In this document: positions 40,500 through 52,985 of the stretch, in pieces | Numbering within the stretch: position 1 is the first letter of the stretch | Layout of the letters: each line of letters opens with the position of its first letter | The notes under the pieces: model-generated | What the model was told of the DNA's origin: nothing | Database searches by the model: none | The model's input: the letters and a program-made list of their open reading frames with translations, nothing else | Source of the DNA: Artemia franciscana | Taxonomy: Eukaryota > Arthropoda > Branchiopoda > Anostraca > Artemiidae | Length of the DNA stretch: 64,000 bases | Assembly (NCBI RefSeq): GCF_032884065.1 | Contig: NC_088864.1 | Span: forward strand, 16,434,409-16,498,408 | Reading direction: 5' to 3' | Translations under genes and position numbers: made by a program

Positions 40500-41430
40500 C
40501 AATGCTATTGGAGGGAAACATGCCACCGCTCACATCGTTATTGCCCTAAACGCACCCGATCAAAATTTTGAGATAGTCATTTTGTTGAAAATAGTCCGAA
40601 GGTCAATAACCATGCCTCCGGGGTTGAGAATCCCCCTTCTAGCCCCCGGGGCAAGGACTGTAATCTGTGCAAGCTGCCATTGTTATAATATAAGGTTTTT
40701 ACGGGAAGAATGGTCGAATAAACCTTGGAGGGCGCTCTTTCAATTGGAAATCGAAAGCCCCAGTGCCCTTATTATGATTTGAAAATAATCGGAAGTCGAC
40801 CACCCCCTCCCATGCCCCTTTTCACTGTTATTAGGGAGGGTCAGATGCCTCATAGGATGCATTTTAATACCAAAACATTATAACTCTCATTGAGCCCTCA
40901 GGTAAATACAGAATTAGTTCTAAAGAAGGGGCGAGGGAGGATGGAGGTAGATATTGATATTTAATCCTTCTTGAATTATGGGCATATTTATTGTTAACGT
41001 TATTATTATGAAAGTAAAGAATAACATTAAACCCAAAAATTAACAGAATTTATTCTTATGGGAGGGGGACTGCCCCCTCCTATACCCACTGCCCCTTCTT
41101 CATTCCTAACTCCCTCCCCCCCACCCCCTCGTGGTCGTAAAAACTTTGGAGGCTGCTCATTCGATTGCAAATTGAGAGGTCTAGTCTTTTTATAAGTCAA
41201 AAGTGATTTGAAACAGGCCAGCCCCAATTTTTTTATATCTGGTCCTTCTGCTGCTCCTTAGAACATCTGATCGGTATTTTGAAATGTCCATTTGTAATTT
41301 CTCCGTGACTGCTCAATTCTGCATACGGGGAATGTTCCGCGGGGGAATTTTCCGGAGGGAAACGCGAGCTCCATTACATTTTACGTAAGTGAATCGGGAA
41401 GGGTCCTTTTCTCCCAGAATGTTGATTTTC
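40500..41430 (+). mobile_element. Strongly diverged composite hairpin element
   Basis: GATCAAAATTTTGAGATAGT, CATTTTGTTGAAAATAGTC, CAATAACCATGCCTCCGGGG and GGAGGGCGCTCTTTCA correspond to modules of the 58,981 copy. 41,005-41,110 resembles a palindrome arm (GAAAGTAAAGAATAACATTA, CAGAATTTATTCTTATGGGA). 41,330-41,370 (CGCGGGGGAATTTTCCGG) resembles the 47,340 module. Confidence 0.5.
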
Positions 41431-42531
41431 TGTTTTTCTTTATTTTCAGGAGGAATGAAAAAATTTCACAAACTTATGTGCAGTTATAAATGACTCAAGA
41501 GTCTTATTGTAAGCAGTCTTATTTGAACGTATTGGTCTCTTATGTAGGCTATTTCTTTCTTTTTACTTCACACTAAGGCTTACAACCTATCATGTGGTAC
41601 CATATCATAAACTTTAGCCTAAACAAAGCTGATATCAACGGATTTCTTTACTTCCTGCTGGGACTGACCTGATTCGAGTTTGTCATAGGGTGCAATTCCC
41701 ACGGTAAAACACCTGCTTCCGCAGGAGGGAGTGTCCCTTCTTAAAAAGTTTAATGAAATTTTGACAAGAGCCCTCCCTTTTGGAGCCCTAATTATTACAT
41801 GTATTAGAACAACAAGCAGTACAGTTTGTATCATACAGCGACGTCATAAAAAAGGAACTATTTTCAAGAGTCCCTAATAGTAACTGTATATTAACAGTTA
41901 AGAGTATGACAAGGCCTCTGGTTTAACTTCTAGTGGCACTCCTCTTAATATTCTGGTCCCACCAAGGTATATATACGGGGATTTTATTTAAATAAGGCAA
42001 AATTCAAAATAAAAGAAAGAGCAGGTAATTATGGAGTAAACAGGCAATTATGGAGAAATCGTAAATATCTAGACTTCGCTATCATTTTAGCCAGTCAATG
42101 AAGGTTCTGGCCTCTCTTGCACCCGGGACAAAATTTTATTGATGCCTCCACTGTCTCCCACAAACCATTCAGGCGACAGAACATTCAAAATATACGAGAT
42201 TTTTAATTGTCAACAAAATTATCTTCGATTAATTAATTAATTAATAATATTTTAAAATATATTTTTGTTTTATAATATAATTTCAATCATGACAAAATGA
42301 TTAGTTAGATTGTTTATTTTAAATTTTGCACCCCCTAAAATTTCCGCACCCGAGGCAAGGACCCCTTTTTTCTCCCCCCCCCCCCCTATGACTGTCTCTG
42401 AGGCCATTATGGTTGCAAGCTAATGTTTTTTTGTTGAAAAACATGGCGGCTACCACATCCGTTTTTTTCATTAATCGTTGGCACTACACCTATGGATGTG
42501 CAGGCGTAGCCGTTGAGACACCGCTGCCGTT

Positions 42532-42537
<6 letters not shown>
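41431..42537. other. Non-coding sequence, nothing recognised
   Basis: Contains an AATTAATT-rich patch at 42,225-42,260 and a C-run near 42,380. No gene. Confidence 0.5.

Positions 42538-42616
<79 letters not shown>
42538..42616. repeat. (TA)n microsatellite
   Basis: About 79 bp of pure alternating TA. Confidence 0.97.
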
Positions 42617-42618
<2 letters not shown>

Positions 42619-42864
42619 TTCATACTGGGATTTGCGGGCTTAGGCTATCACTTATATTGTGGTGCTTATTGATAACTCCAAATCATAAATATCAAACTGA
42701 ATCGAGCAATGAATACAATAAAAGCTCCGTTCAATTGTTTGCAACATGAACACAACATACCTACTACTAAAAACTGAGCACCAAGAACAACTTCTGAAAC
42801 ATAAGAGCCGTTTAATTAAAATAGGATACTTTTTCAAAAGTGCTGAAAACTTTAAAAAGGTAAA

Positions 42865-43155
42865 AAAAAGGTAAAGGATACGGCGTTAGACTTTACAGTC
42901 CGTACCGGCGGTGCTGATCTCCGTTTCTTGGCCCTTCAGCCAGGAAGTGCAATGGGGGGTTGGGGGCCAGCCATCCTGTGCTTTCGCACACCCTTCCTGT
43001 TTACCTTCCCCAGATTTCTCCAGGTACCCATTTAGAGCTGGGTCGACTCTGGCTAAGCTTACAGAGTCACGCCACTGACCCCCGTCCCAAACTGAAGAAT
43101 TGGGTACACTGGGATTCGAACCCGCGTCCTCTCAGACAAGGGATCCCGAATCCAG
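42865..43155 (-). mobile_element. tRNA-derived SINE
   Basis: On the minus strand a tRNA-like head carries a perfect pol III B box (GGTTCGAATCC, complement of 43,112-43,122) preceded by CTTGTCTGAGAGGACGCG. The body contains CCATTTAGAGCTGGGTCGAC-type sequence and the CGGAGATCAGCACCGCCGGT block. The tail is CCTTTACCTTTTTTTTTACC. A related body fragment is at 44,435-44,520 and a weaker one at 19,740. A B box, repetition and an A/T-rich tail together make a SINE more likely than a functional tRNA. No complete cloverleaf is evident. Confidence 0.75.
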
Positions 43156-43240
43156 CGCACGGAATAATTTCTGTTTGTTTTTGAATTTTAATGTTGCTCC
43201 TTACTTTCAGTGGTAAAAACCTTCTTTTTTTTATCTAATA
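43156..43240. mobile_element. Palindromic-family right-arm fragment abutting the SINE
   Basis: GGAATAATTTCTGTTTG, TTTTAATGTTGCTCCTTACT and TTCAGTGGTAAAAACCTTCT match the terminal right arm. The fragment starts exactly where the SINE head ends. Confidence 0.7.
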
Positions 43241-43661
43241 TCAAACTGAATCAATTAGTGAACACAATAAGGTCTTAGTCCATTTGCTTGTAACATGGAA
43301 CACATCAGATACCTACTGCTAAAAACTAAGCATAACACCACTGAGGGCAAACACAGATGTCCCTGCTCGCACTCTGCCCAATTTTGTTCTAGACCTTACT
43401 CTTTACTCCCTCCCATTAAATTCCAATTTCTTTTATTTTTATGAGCTCTTCACACTCCTTTTTGTGACTGATCGTTCGGCTCCACTTGGACGGCAACAAA
43501 ACACGATTTTCGTCAACATTTTATCCTTTATCAGTAATATTTAACCTAGTCATCTTAGCCTTAACTTTGTTATAGCACTCGAAATTGACACAGGACCATA
43601 TTTTTTACTACGATTTATTATTGGATATACAGTCAGTGAAACGAGCACCTGAAACTAGTCA

Positions 43662-44080
43662 TTAGAAATTATCCCTGAAAGCATCTATCATATCTTCAGG
43701 GCCGTAGCCAGGATTTTTTTCGGATGGTATTTTACAAAAAGATTTTTCTGTTTTTTTTTTACAAAAAGTTTTAAAAAGGCAACAACATTTTTTTACGTTT
43801 TTACGAGTTGGACAAACATTTAGTGGTGGGGGCAGGTTGGTCAAACTCATCCCACCAACTCCCTGAATACGGCCTTGCATATATTCACCGGATTTTCGAA
43901 TTTCTAAACTTATTTCAAGTGCCAAAACATGCTGCACTTTGGCTATTCTACGTTTTACATTGTCGTTACACTCCCCCCCATTCTTACTAGTCATTCCAAC
44001 TAACGAAGTTAAACTATCCATTTGATAGATTTTCCCATTACCTAACACTACCTCTTCGTCCTTATTTATCACAACTCTGA
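43662..44080 (-). mobile_element. LINE RT fragment interrupted by a MITE
   Basis: Minus-strand peptide VVLGNGKIYQMDSLTSLVGM followed by TSKNGGECNDNVKRRIAKVQ aligns with VTLGNKKIDQVGSFTYLGSI and SKDGGSSEDIKSRIAKAQ of the fragment at 381-1,325. The frame then enters the MITE at 43,877 and re-emerges after 43,697 (EDMIDAFRDNF). It is a short, decayed piece of the same or a related LINE family. Confidence 0.75.
43697..43877. mobile_element. hAT-like MITE with 8-bp target-site duplication
   Basis: The termini are inverted: CAGGGCCGTAGCCAGG on the left and CCCTGAATACGGCCTTG on the right. The 8 bp outside each end are CATATCTT (43,689-43,696) and CATATATT (43,878-43,885), one mismatch apart. An 8-bp duplication is characteristic of hAT transposons. 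It is 181 bp, non-coding, and inserted inside a LINE fragment. Confidence 0.75.
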
Positions 44081-44281
44081 GAAATGTGTTTGGTCTTGCG
44101 AAGGTTATAACGCAGACACCCTTATGGGGAATAAACAGGACTTTTGCGTTCCCCTCTCATAAGAAGATCGAACCGTTCGATATTGTAACTTTTGAGGAAA
44201 AACGCAGCTCTCTTCAGATTTCTTTCCAGACATTTACCACCTCCCATGAATATTGTCTTATTTCAAAAATATATTTCTTTT

Positions 44282-44757
44282 AGGTACTTGTTAATTAAAC
44301 ACAACAGACTCAAGAATTATGCTTAGGTCAGATATGGGAAAACTGGTTTCATAGACACAAAGACGAGTGACAGAATATATTAAAAATAAATAATTTAGGC
44401 TATATATTTTCACATTAGGGGGTGGGTAAAATAAAAAGGTAAAAAAAATGTAAAGGATGCGGTACTAGACCCTTAAGGTCCGAACCCGCGGTGCTGATCT
44501 CCGTCTCAAGGCCTCCGCATAGTGGGTATGCATGCAAAATGTGTTAGCTACAATTATTCTGCATATTGTTAAATAAAAATTGTTTTCTTACTTAATGCTA
44601 TCTTAAATACTTTACCCCCCCTTAATGTGCAAATATATATCCAGAATTGTATATTTCCCACCTATTCTGTCACTTATCTTTGTGGCTATGAAACCAGTTT
44701 TCTCAGATCTAACCTAAGCGTAATTCTTGAGTGTGTTTCGTTTAATTAACAAGTACC
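44282..44757. mobile_element. Foldback element with a SINE fragment between its arms
   Basis: The left arm 44,282-44,374 (AGGTACTTGTTAATTAAAC, CTCAAGAATTATGCTTAGGT, AAAACTGGTTTCATAGACAC, GTGACAGAATA) is inverted at 44,664-44,757 with about nine in ten positions matching. The ~290 bp between the arms includes the SINE body at 44,435-44,520. No coding sequence. Confidence 0.8.
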
Positions 44758-45345
44758 TTCTTTTATTTAGATTTTTAAAAATAGCAAAAAAAACTTTGCC
44801 TTCCCCTCTTAATTTTCTTGAATTGGAATCCCCAACAACAATGAAAAAAAGAAAAAAACGTCTTGATAAGTAACAACCCGTTCCCAGGAAACCCCACTGT
44901 TCAAACGTAGATAACATCCGATTAAATAAGATAACATTGGACTGACCAAAAACTAATTTTGATCATCAGAGCCGCTCAGTAATTTATGGCCATGGTTTTT
45001 ATAACTTGATCCAATTGCTTTTTCAACTATCATATAGCTCTATTGATGATGGCTAGCTGACAGGGAAATAGTAATAAATTCTTAGCTTATCTTAAAAGCT
45101 ATCGATATCTAACTTTTGTTCCAATTTTTAATAACTGTTGCAGTACTGAATTTGAGTTAGCTTAAATTTGCGGCTAAATCAAGTTTCACTACATTATAAC
45201 TTTTAATGGTTTTTAATTGTCCATATTTTTATTAATAGTTTAATACATTTTTCTTAATAAGTTTTAAATTTAAAGACTAAACACAGTTTAATTAATTTTA
45301 AATTTACTAAACTTAAATGGCTACGATTGTTCCGAGCTAGTGTTT
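44758..45345. other. AT-rich non-coding sequence
   Basis: No gene or repeat recognised. Confidence 0.5.
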
Positions 45346-45579
45346 CTTCTGAAAATGTGATAAACGTCTCCCAAATCTCTTCTAAAAACCTGGATTTATA
45401 CAGCTTACGACTGTTTGAGTCAGTCTGAGTGGTGGCTTTAGCAGTATACCCGCAGAAATTCTGAAATCGGGGCCAAAATAGCATTTTCATTTTTAAGCAT
45501 TTTCAGCGCGTTCTCTAAAAATATGATAAGCATCTTCTAAAAACGTGGTTTTATACAGCGTAAGAATACTCGAGTCAGT
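45346..45579. repeat. Diverged direct duplication adjoining a composite element
   Basis: CTTCTAAAAACCTGGATTTA / TACAGCTTACGACTGTTTGA / GTCAGT at 45,379-45,425 recurs as CTTCTAAAAACGTGGTTTTA / TACAGCGTAAGAATACTCGA / GTCAGT at 45,534-45,579. The composite element starts directly after the second copy. Confidence 0.7.
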
Positions 45580-47960
45580 TAGTAAGGAGCGACCCAGCTC
45601 AATAGTAACCGAAACTCTAAAAAATGGAATTTTGATACCAATAGTTACATAAAAAAAATATATTTTAATGCTGATTTTAAATATATAACTTTCATCAAGA
45701 TTAGTCGTACCTATCAAATTTACGAGCCTGAGAAAATTTGCCTCATTTTAGAAAATAGGGGAAACACCCCCTAAAAGTCATACAATCTTAACGAAAATCA
45801 CACCATCAGATTCAGCGTATCAGAGAACCTTATTGTAGAAGTTTCAAGCTCCTATCTACAAAAATGTGTAATTTCGCATTTTTTGCCAGAAGACAAATCA
45901 CGGATGCGTGTTTATTAGTTTTTTTTTTTTCAGGGATGATCGTATCGACCCAGTGGTTCTAGAATGTCACGGGAGGGCTCAGTCTAACGGAAATGAAAAG
46001 TTCTAGTGCCCTTTTTAAGTGACCAAAAAAATTGGAGGGCACCTAGGCCCCCTCCCACGCTCATTTTCCCCCAAAGTCATCGGATCAAAATTCTGAGTTA
46101 GCCATTTTATTCACCGTAGTCGAAAAACTCACAACTATGTTTTTGGGGACGACTTACTACAACGCAGTCCCCGTGGGAGGGGTTGCAAGTTACAAACTAT
46201 GACCTGTATTTACGTGTAGTAATGGTTACTGGGAAGTGTATGGACGTTTTCAGGGGGATTTTTTTGGTTTGGGAGGGAGAGTTGAGGTGGGGGGGGTACG
46301 TGGGAGGATCTTTCCATGGAAGAACTTCTCAGGCAGGATTTTTTTGCATTATTTAAAAAAAAATGGAAAAATAAAAGTGAGAAGTTTTTTTGCTAATTAA
46401 ATTGAGGAGCAGCATTAAAACTTAAAACGAACAGAAATTATTGCGCATATGAGGGGTTTACCTCCTCGTAATACCACGCTCTTTACGCTACAGTATTTTC
46501 AGTAATTTAAATTATTTATTCTACGGCCTTTGTGATTCAAGGGTCATTCTTAAGGAATTGGGACAGAATTTAAGCTTTAGTGTAAAGAGCGAGGTATCGA
46601 CGAGGGGTGAACTCCCTCATATACGCAATAAAAATATACGAATATAGAAGTTCGTTACGTAAGTTAATTCGTAAATTACGTATATATTTTAATAATGAAA
46701 ATGTTCGTAAAACAATTAAAAGTTCTAGTTGCCTTTTTAAGTAATCAAAAAATTGGAGGGCAACTAGGCTTCCCCCCTCTCTCCTTTTTTCTCAAAATCT
46801 TCCGATTAAAACTATGAGAAAGCCAATTAGCCAAAAAGAAAATATAATGCAAATTTCGTTTTAATTATTTATGTGCGGAGAGCCAAGATCAAAACATGCA
46901 TGAATTAAAAAACGTCCAGAAATTAAATAAAAAAACAAGTTTTTTTTTAAATGAAAGTAAGGAGTGACATTAAAACTTAAAACGAACACAAATTACTCCG
47001 TATATGAAAGGGGATTTTCCTCCTCAACGCCCCGCTCTTTCAGCTAAAGTTTTTTACTGTTTTAAAAAGTAGAGTTAAGAGAAAGAGTCAAACTTTAGCG
47101 GACATTAGAAGTTCTAGTAGCCTTTTCAAGTGATCAAAAAAGTCGGAGGGCAACCTGGCCCCCTTTTGCGCCCATTTTTTCTCTAAGTCGTCAGATCAAA
47201 ATTTTGAGATAGCCATTTTGCTCATCAGACCCAATAACTATGCCTTTGGATATAGCGTGACCCCCCCCATCAGCCCCAAGGGAAAGGCCTTTAAGTTATA
47301 AAATTTGCCCATTGCTTACACATAAAATTTGTTATTGTGAAGTATGTATACAATTTCGAGTTGGGGGGGATATTTCCGAAAGCTGTTTTTCCACGGGAAA
47401 ATTTTCCATGGGGGTGAAGTTTCCGAGGTGGAGGAAATTATACACTGGGGGAATTTGCCGGAATTCCTATACAATATTTTTTTTTATAAGTCTTGGTTTC
47501 TCTTTTCCGCCTCAATTTTACGCGGAGAGTTGTTAAGGGTAGTTGCCCGGGGTATATTTTCATCAGGATTGAATTGTCTAGATGATATTTCCGTGGGAAT
47601 AAGAATTAATCCGTGGAGGTGGGGCCAGATTTTCCGGTGTTATTTAAAAAACGGTCTGAAATTAAAAAAAAAGTTTTTCAACTGAAAGTAAGGAACAACA
47701 TTATAACAAAACGAATATAACTTGCCCCCTCCTCCACACCTCACTCTTTCCACTAAAGTTTGAGTTTTGTCCCAATTCTTTAAGAACGACTCCTGAAACA
47801 CAAGGGTCATTTAATTAGAACAATAGGAAAGTTTTTAAAAGTACTAAAAACTTTAGCACAAAGAGCGAAGTGTTGAGGAGGGACAATCCGCTTCAAATAC
47901 GTAATAATTTCTGTTCGTTCTAAGTTTTAAGAATAAAAGTTTTTTTTAAATATATTTAAT
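45580..47960 (+). mobile_element. Composite hairpin element, rearranged mosaic copy
   Basis: Starts TAGTAAGGAGCGACCCAGCT and runs collinear with the copies at 56,525 and 58,981 through the CGTATCGACCCAGTGG, GGAGGGCACCTAGGCC, GATCAAAATTCTGAG, CAGTCCCCGTGGGAGGGG and middle-palindrome modules, to a terminal left arm at 46,945-47,050. There it breaks at AACTTTAGCG|GACATTAG and continues with a second TTCTAGTAGCC / GGAGGGCAACC module (47,100-47,290), the 47,340-47,650 module and another palindrome (47,660-47,950). Two elements seem to have been joined or one rearranged. Open frames here are not genes. Confidence 0.75.
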
Positions 47961-48334
47961 TTCACACAAAAGAGCAACACCGCTAACTATGCAAAAGTAA
48001 TAAGCCTATCATTTTTCATTTTTTGCACCGATTCAATCCAAGAGCTTTATTAATTGGCTTTAGATCCTGTCTACATTCACTCTGTTCTAGTCTACAGTCT
48101 ATTTTGATTTGTCTCCTTTCAATCGGACATTTTAAAACTCCCCAAGGATTCAAGAAGGGGAGATATGGGTAAAATGAGTGCTTTTATCTTGAAAGTTGAT
48201 TTAAGGGAAATGAAACTTTCACAGATGGGTTAGTGAAGAAAAGTTTCAATGGACAAAAATATAGGCTTGCTTAAATTATATACTCTTTAGAATTTCAATA
48301 GTGCGACTATTTTCTTCTTATTAGTTATAAGTAT
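47961..48334. other. Non-coding sequence
   Basis: Nothing recognised. Confidence 0.5.
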
Positions 48335-48404
48335 ATATTATATATAGTATATATTATATATATATATATATATACATATTTGCCGTATATATTATACGGC
48401 AAAT
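48335..48404. repeat. TA-rich tract followed by a perfect 12-bp hairpin
   Basis: TATATATA repeats to about 48,373 are followed by ATTTGCCGTATA (48,378-48,389), a 3-nt loop and TATACGGCAAAT (48,393-48,404). The arms match perfectly. Confidence 0.85.
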
Positions 48405-51400
48405 GGTGAATAAGCGGCAGAAAAAAAAGATTGTCACCATCGAAAATCCAAAAAGTGTATATAATTGGGCTATATATTTGTCTATTAGAGGGGGGAGGGG
48501 GTAGAGTACTAGAGAAAAAGAGATGTACTTTTAGGAACGATTTAAGTGAGTATTCTAGAACGTTTTAAAGTAGTTTCTAGAATCTTATAGTGATTCCTCA
48601 TGGATAGCTGAACCACTAAATATTTACCAAGAGTTCAATTACCCATTCAACATTATCTCCGAAGATAATAATCTCTACCGCGACAATCGCGACCCCCCCC
48701 CCATGAAGCTATATAGCCCTTGACGATGTGCAAAAATGGTTGATTTTGTTGGTTTGCATTCTTTTTTGTACTAATTGGTTCATATTGTGAAATAATAACT
48801 ATTTGATATCACGGTACTATCTTCAAAATTAGGGAGGGCCTTTAGATCCAACGAGGGGATAAACTGAGAATTGAAGCAAATGTTGTAGATTTTCACAAAA
48901 TCCTTACTTTTAAAGAACTATCCATTTCCACAATGAAACAAGTCTAAAGTTGACACATTTTATTTTTTCACTCCTCAAATCCAGTTACTAAAAGCCATTG
49001 CACATAAATCACTTAGATTGGGAAGGTCGCCCCGCTTTTGAAGGTCACAGTAGTATTTTTAATGATTCCTCACTTTTTAAGAATAGTCCGTTCTTAAATT
49101 CAAAATTTATCCACATTTGAGGCAAAATAAAGACCTATTACATAACTAATATTCTAGATGACACAAAATAATCTACTTCTTCCTCAAAGTTTAAATAGTC
49201 GTCAGTGAAGCATCAAGTAACGTTATCACAACATAGAAGAACTGGCATTTTAAACACATGAAATCACATACTAGACTGATTGTAAAGTAACAATGTCTGT
49301 CTTATCCATTACGTAAAGAATATGTTCAACGAGCCAAATTCGGGCGTGAAAAAAAAAAGAATCCTGTTTGATTTTTTTCCTTTTATAAATATAGTATATG
49401 TAAATTAAATTAGCTTCAGATCTCTATTGGAAAGAAAACCGCACCTATGAGTCACTGTGTTGAAAGCAACATAGTACGACCATTTCATCCTGTATCATAG
49501 CCTTCTTTCCCACTTAAGTTTGATTAAGTATTGGATGAATTTTGAAAAAAAGAAGCAAATAATATGACTATTTAATAATTACTATCTTGTCTTGACCAGT
49601 TGAAACCCAAACACGTGAGTCACGGAGTCTCTTCGGGTCAGATCTCGTTTGGAATCATAAGATCTCTCGAGATTTCTATAATCCTTCCCTCAATATTTTC
49701 ACATATTTCGCCATTGGTTTCGTACTTCATAAATCTCCTCACCCTTCTAGAAATGAATCCCCATAGCTTACGAGGAAACAAGATGATACTGTTAAATTAA
49801 TTAAATTATTATATTACTTCAATTGAATTCCAATTAAATAAAATTATTTAATACATTGAATTTAAATTAGATTAATAATTAAACTTCGAATTATTAAATT
49901 ATGAAACTAATAATTATTTAATACAATGAAAATTTACTGTACGTACAAAATTAGGAAGAAAGTTTCTACCAAGCAGAGCAGCCACTTAAGAGGATATTGT
50001 TATGGCACGTGCTATAGCACTAAATAGTGCCATTTCTCGTCTTGCTGAAAAACAGTGAGAAATAACACCAAGGAGGAGCGTTGAGAGGTGAAAGAGAGGA
50101 TCGTCGGGCCAGTTACAACTCACAATTAATTTGAAATTTGCATAACGTTTAAATTGCTAGATATTTAAAGTTTAGCTATTAAAGGTTAAATTATAAAACA
50201 CAATTGCCATGCTGGTGAGCAGTGATAATTCTTGCCTGGGGGCAACAATTTTCTACAACCCGAGACGCATCTCAGAACGCAACGTGTGACCCAGAGTTCC
50301 GCCACGCTTGACGGATTTTGCACCACGCCTGGCATGCTTCTACCATATTTGGCATACTACAAATGGTGAACGTGATATCTGAAAGCGGGCACCCCCTCGA
50401 GCTGTTTTAGTGGCTAGAGTTCCCTTAAGAAATTTCACTTCCAGTGTCAGTACTCCAACATTGAATCAGGCTTTTATTTTGCCAGTGTGAGCTTTTTACA
50501 GAGAGCAGGCTAGCCCGTAAGTAGGGGGGGGATTTGACATCCAAATTCTGAGGATTTTCCCATTTTGACTAGTTTTTTTTTTCTTTATTTTATCTCCTTC
50601 CCTTAAATAAAGTTCTGTTACATGCCCAAAGGAACAAATCTTCAAACTAGGGGTCATAAACTCGGTGGGTAGGTGCAAAATATTTATAAAAAGTGTGTGC
50701 TATTTCTTAGTAGAAGCCCTTGTTGAATTAGTAACAAAAACTCACAAAAGAATTACTGGAAGAAAACCTTGTTTCATCAAAAGATTTTTTTTTATTCTGC
50801 TTTAATTAAGCTGAACACAAATCCAAACTTGAATGCATTTAAATTGGCAACAACATCTCATTTCAGTTTTTTCTTTTTTTTTTATAACAAGTATCTTCAA
50901 TAAAAAAAAACAGATTCGACTTCGGCATTAAAATCTTAAATAGGGGTTTAATAAAGGTTATTAGGTAAAAGCTTCTTTTACACCCCGTCCTGCACATGCA
51001 ATTAATATACCAAACGCATCTGATGTTGCCACCAAAATCAACTATGGGTCAAATCCTCAAAAATAAATCAAATAAAATTAATCTTTGGGGCAAAGTCAAT
51101 TATCCTAAATGAAACTAAAACGATTCAAAACACATGTTCTGCCCTAAATCTCGAATCCAATGGACAGACCAGGTGTACAGGGTCCATAAATCTGTCTCAA
51201 TGATACTACTGATATCTGATTCTTGTACCCAAATCAACCCCCTGCTTCGTAATGACAGGGTTACAGCCCACGCAGACCACTGTTTATATACTGCTTCGTT
51301 TTTTAGCTGCAGTGGGAGACACCCACAAAACAATACAAATTTCAAAGAAATCACTATACGAAGAAAAACATTAACGCCCACCATTTTTTATCTACTGGAA

Positions 51401-52985
51401 AACTAAAAACTTAGTTTTAACAAAAGAAACGGTCCATTTACTAGACACGCCCTTTCATGATAGCCCTAACATTACTTTGTACATGGAGTTCAATATGGAA
51501 GCTATATTGAAGAGTGAAAAGCTACAATTTTCCACAAGGAAAAAAAAGGTTGAACAATTTAGGATATATGATTTTGGGTCATTATAAGAACGTATAGTTA
51601 TTAGCTGATTGTAGAGAACATCGTCCAAAAGGATATGGACTGATAGATATACATGATCAGAAATACTGAAAGGTTAGATTAATGTGAGAACTGTGTTTTC
51701 TTTATCCAGCGATTATGCTGATCCACTTCCCAACAACAAATGTCTCAAAGACTGAGGTGTAGGTGCTGGCAAGATTTTTAAGTAAATTACTATAATATTT
51801 TAATAGCATTGTATAATTATACATTCAATATGTATATTTATTTTTAATATTTTTCAGAAGTCAACATTTTCAGGCAAATTATTCTTAAAAAGGACATATT
51901 ATTTAAAATATATGGACTATATGTTACAACAGGGATGCACGCTTGGAAGGGGGTCAGAGGCCCGGGCACCCTAAATCCTAAGTTGTTTTGGATTTTGGGC
52001 ACTCCTTGTTCAATTTATCAAATAAAATATGGTTTTGTGTTGTTGGCCTCTGAAATGTTTCATCGTTTCCCCCCGCCCAAAGAAAATTCCTTCGTACGTG
52101 TCAGTCTTAAAAACGTGGAAATTTCGACGGAGAGGGCGATATTTAATGATAACCCAAGGAGTAACAATGATCACCGAGGAGTAAATAGATGGGGAGCTTA
52201 ATTTTGGTAAGAAATCAGGTAACCAGTTAAGAACATGCCCATCATTTGCGTTCGAGGATATGGGGAGCGTAAGGATTTGAAGTGCTTAATTCGATTCATT
52301 TATCGGTGCCAAATTATATATTATCTGAGAAGTAAAAAAGATGAATTTGGGTTTTGAATACCTACCCATCTATTTACGCCCTTGTCTTCGATTGAAGCCA
52401 ACCACGGATAAATACAACCAATCACAAACGGTTTCATTATTTCCGCGGAGTGAACATACTTTATCCGTAAATTTAGATATAATACAGTTTGATAGACATA
52501 TGCTACAAAGATATAAGTCAAGGTTCCTTCAAATTGAATGCTAAGTCTAAAAAACACAAAACATACAACGAAAAATATTAAAACAAACTAGGCTAGGTTA
52601 AAAGCTATGTCAAAGGAAAAAAAAATACTTGGGTTGGCCATTGAAAGAATGTTCCAGTCAGGATTGCCATTAGTTCTCAATTTCTTTCTTTTCTGAGTTT
52701 AAAAATATTTCTAGTCTGTAGTATTTAGCCTTTTCTTTGTAGCTATATTTGGCCGTAATCACACTTGTAAACTTGTAGTCTTCTATCTTTGTTCTCTATC
52801 AACGCATGTCGAATCTAGCGATGAGGAGTAGGCCATTAAACATTTCCCATGATATTAGGCCTCATTTCATCGCGCCAGCAAATAAAAAATGTTAATGGTA
52901 AAAAATAATAGATTACAGCCAGAACTAGGTCTACAACCCTAGAGCTAGGCCTAGGCCTACAACTGAAAGTCAACAAAAAAATGCC
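48405..52985. other. Long stretch without recognised genes
   Basis: No supported coding sequence. 49,790-49,930 is a TTAAATTA-rich low-complexity patch. Overlapping open frames on both strands at 51,115-51,406 and 52,321-52,557 cannot both be real and neither is recognised. A short inverted motif (GTAAATAGATGGG) occurs at 52,181-52,193 and, inverted, near 52,366. Confidence 0.45.

Noticed and set aside
43111-43160. Possible functional tRNA gene
   Set aside because: A B box is present but no complete cloverleaf is seen, and the flanking body recurs as a SINE at 44,435.
51115-51406. Open frames on both strands at the same place
   Set aside because: Both cannot be real, neither shows a recognisable domain, and there are no splice or promoter signals.
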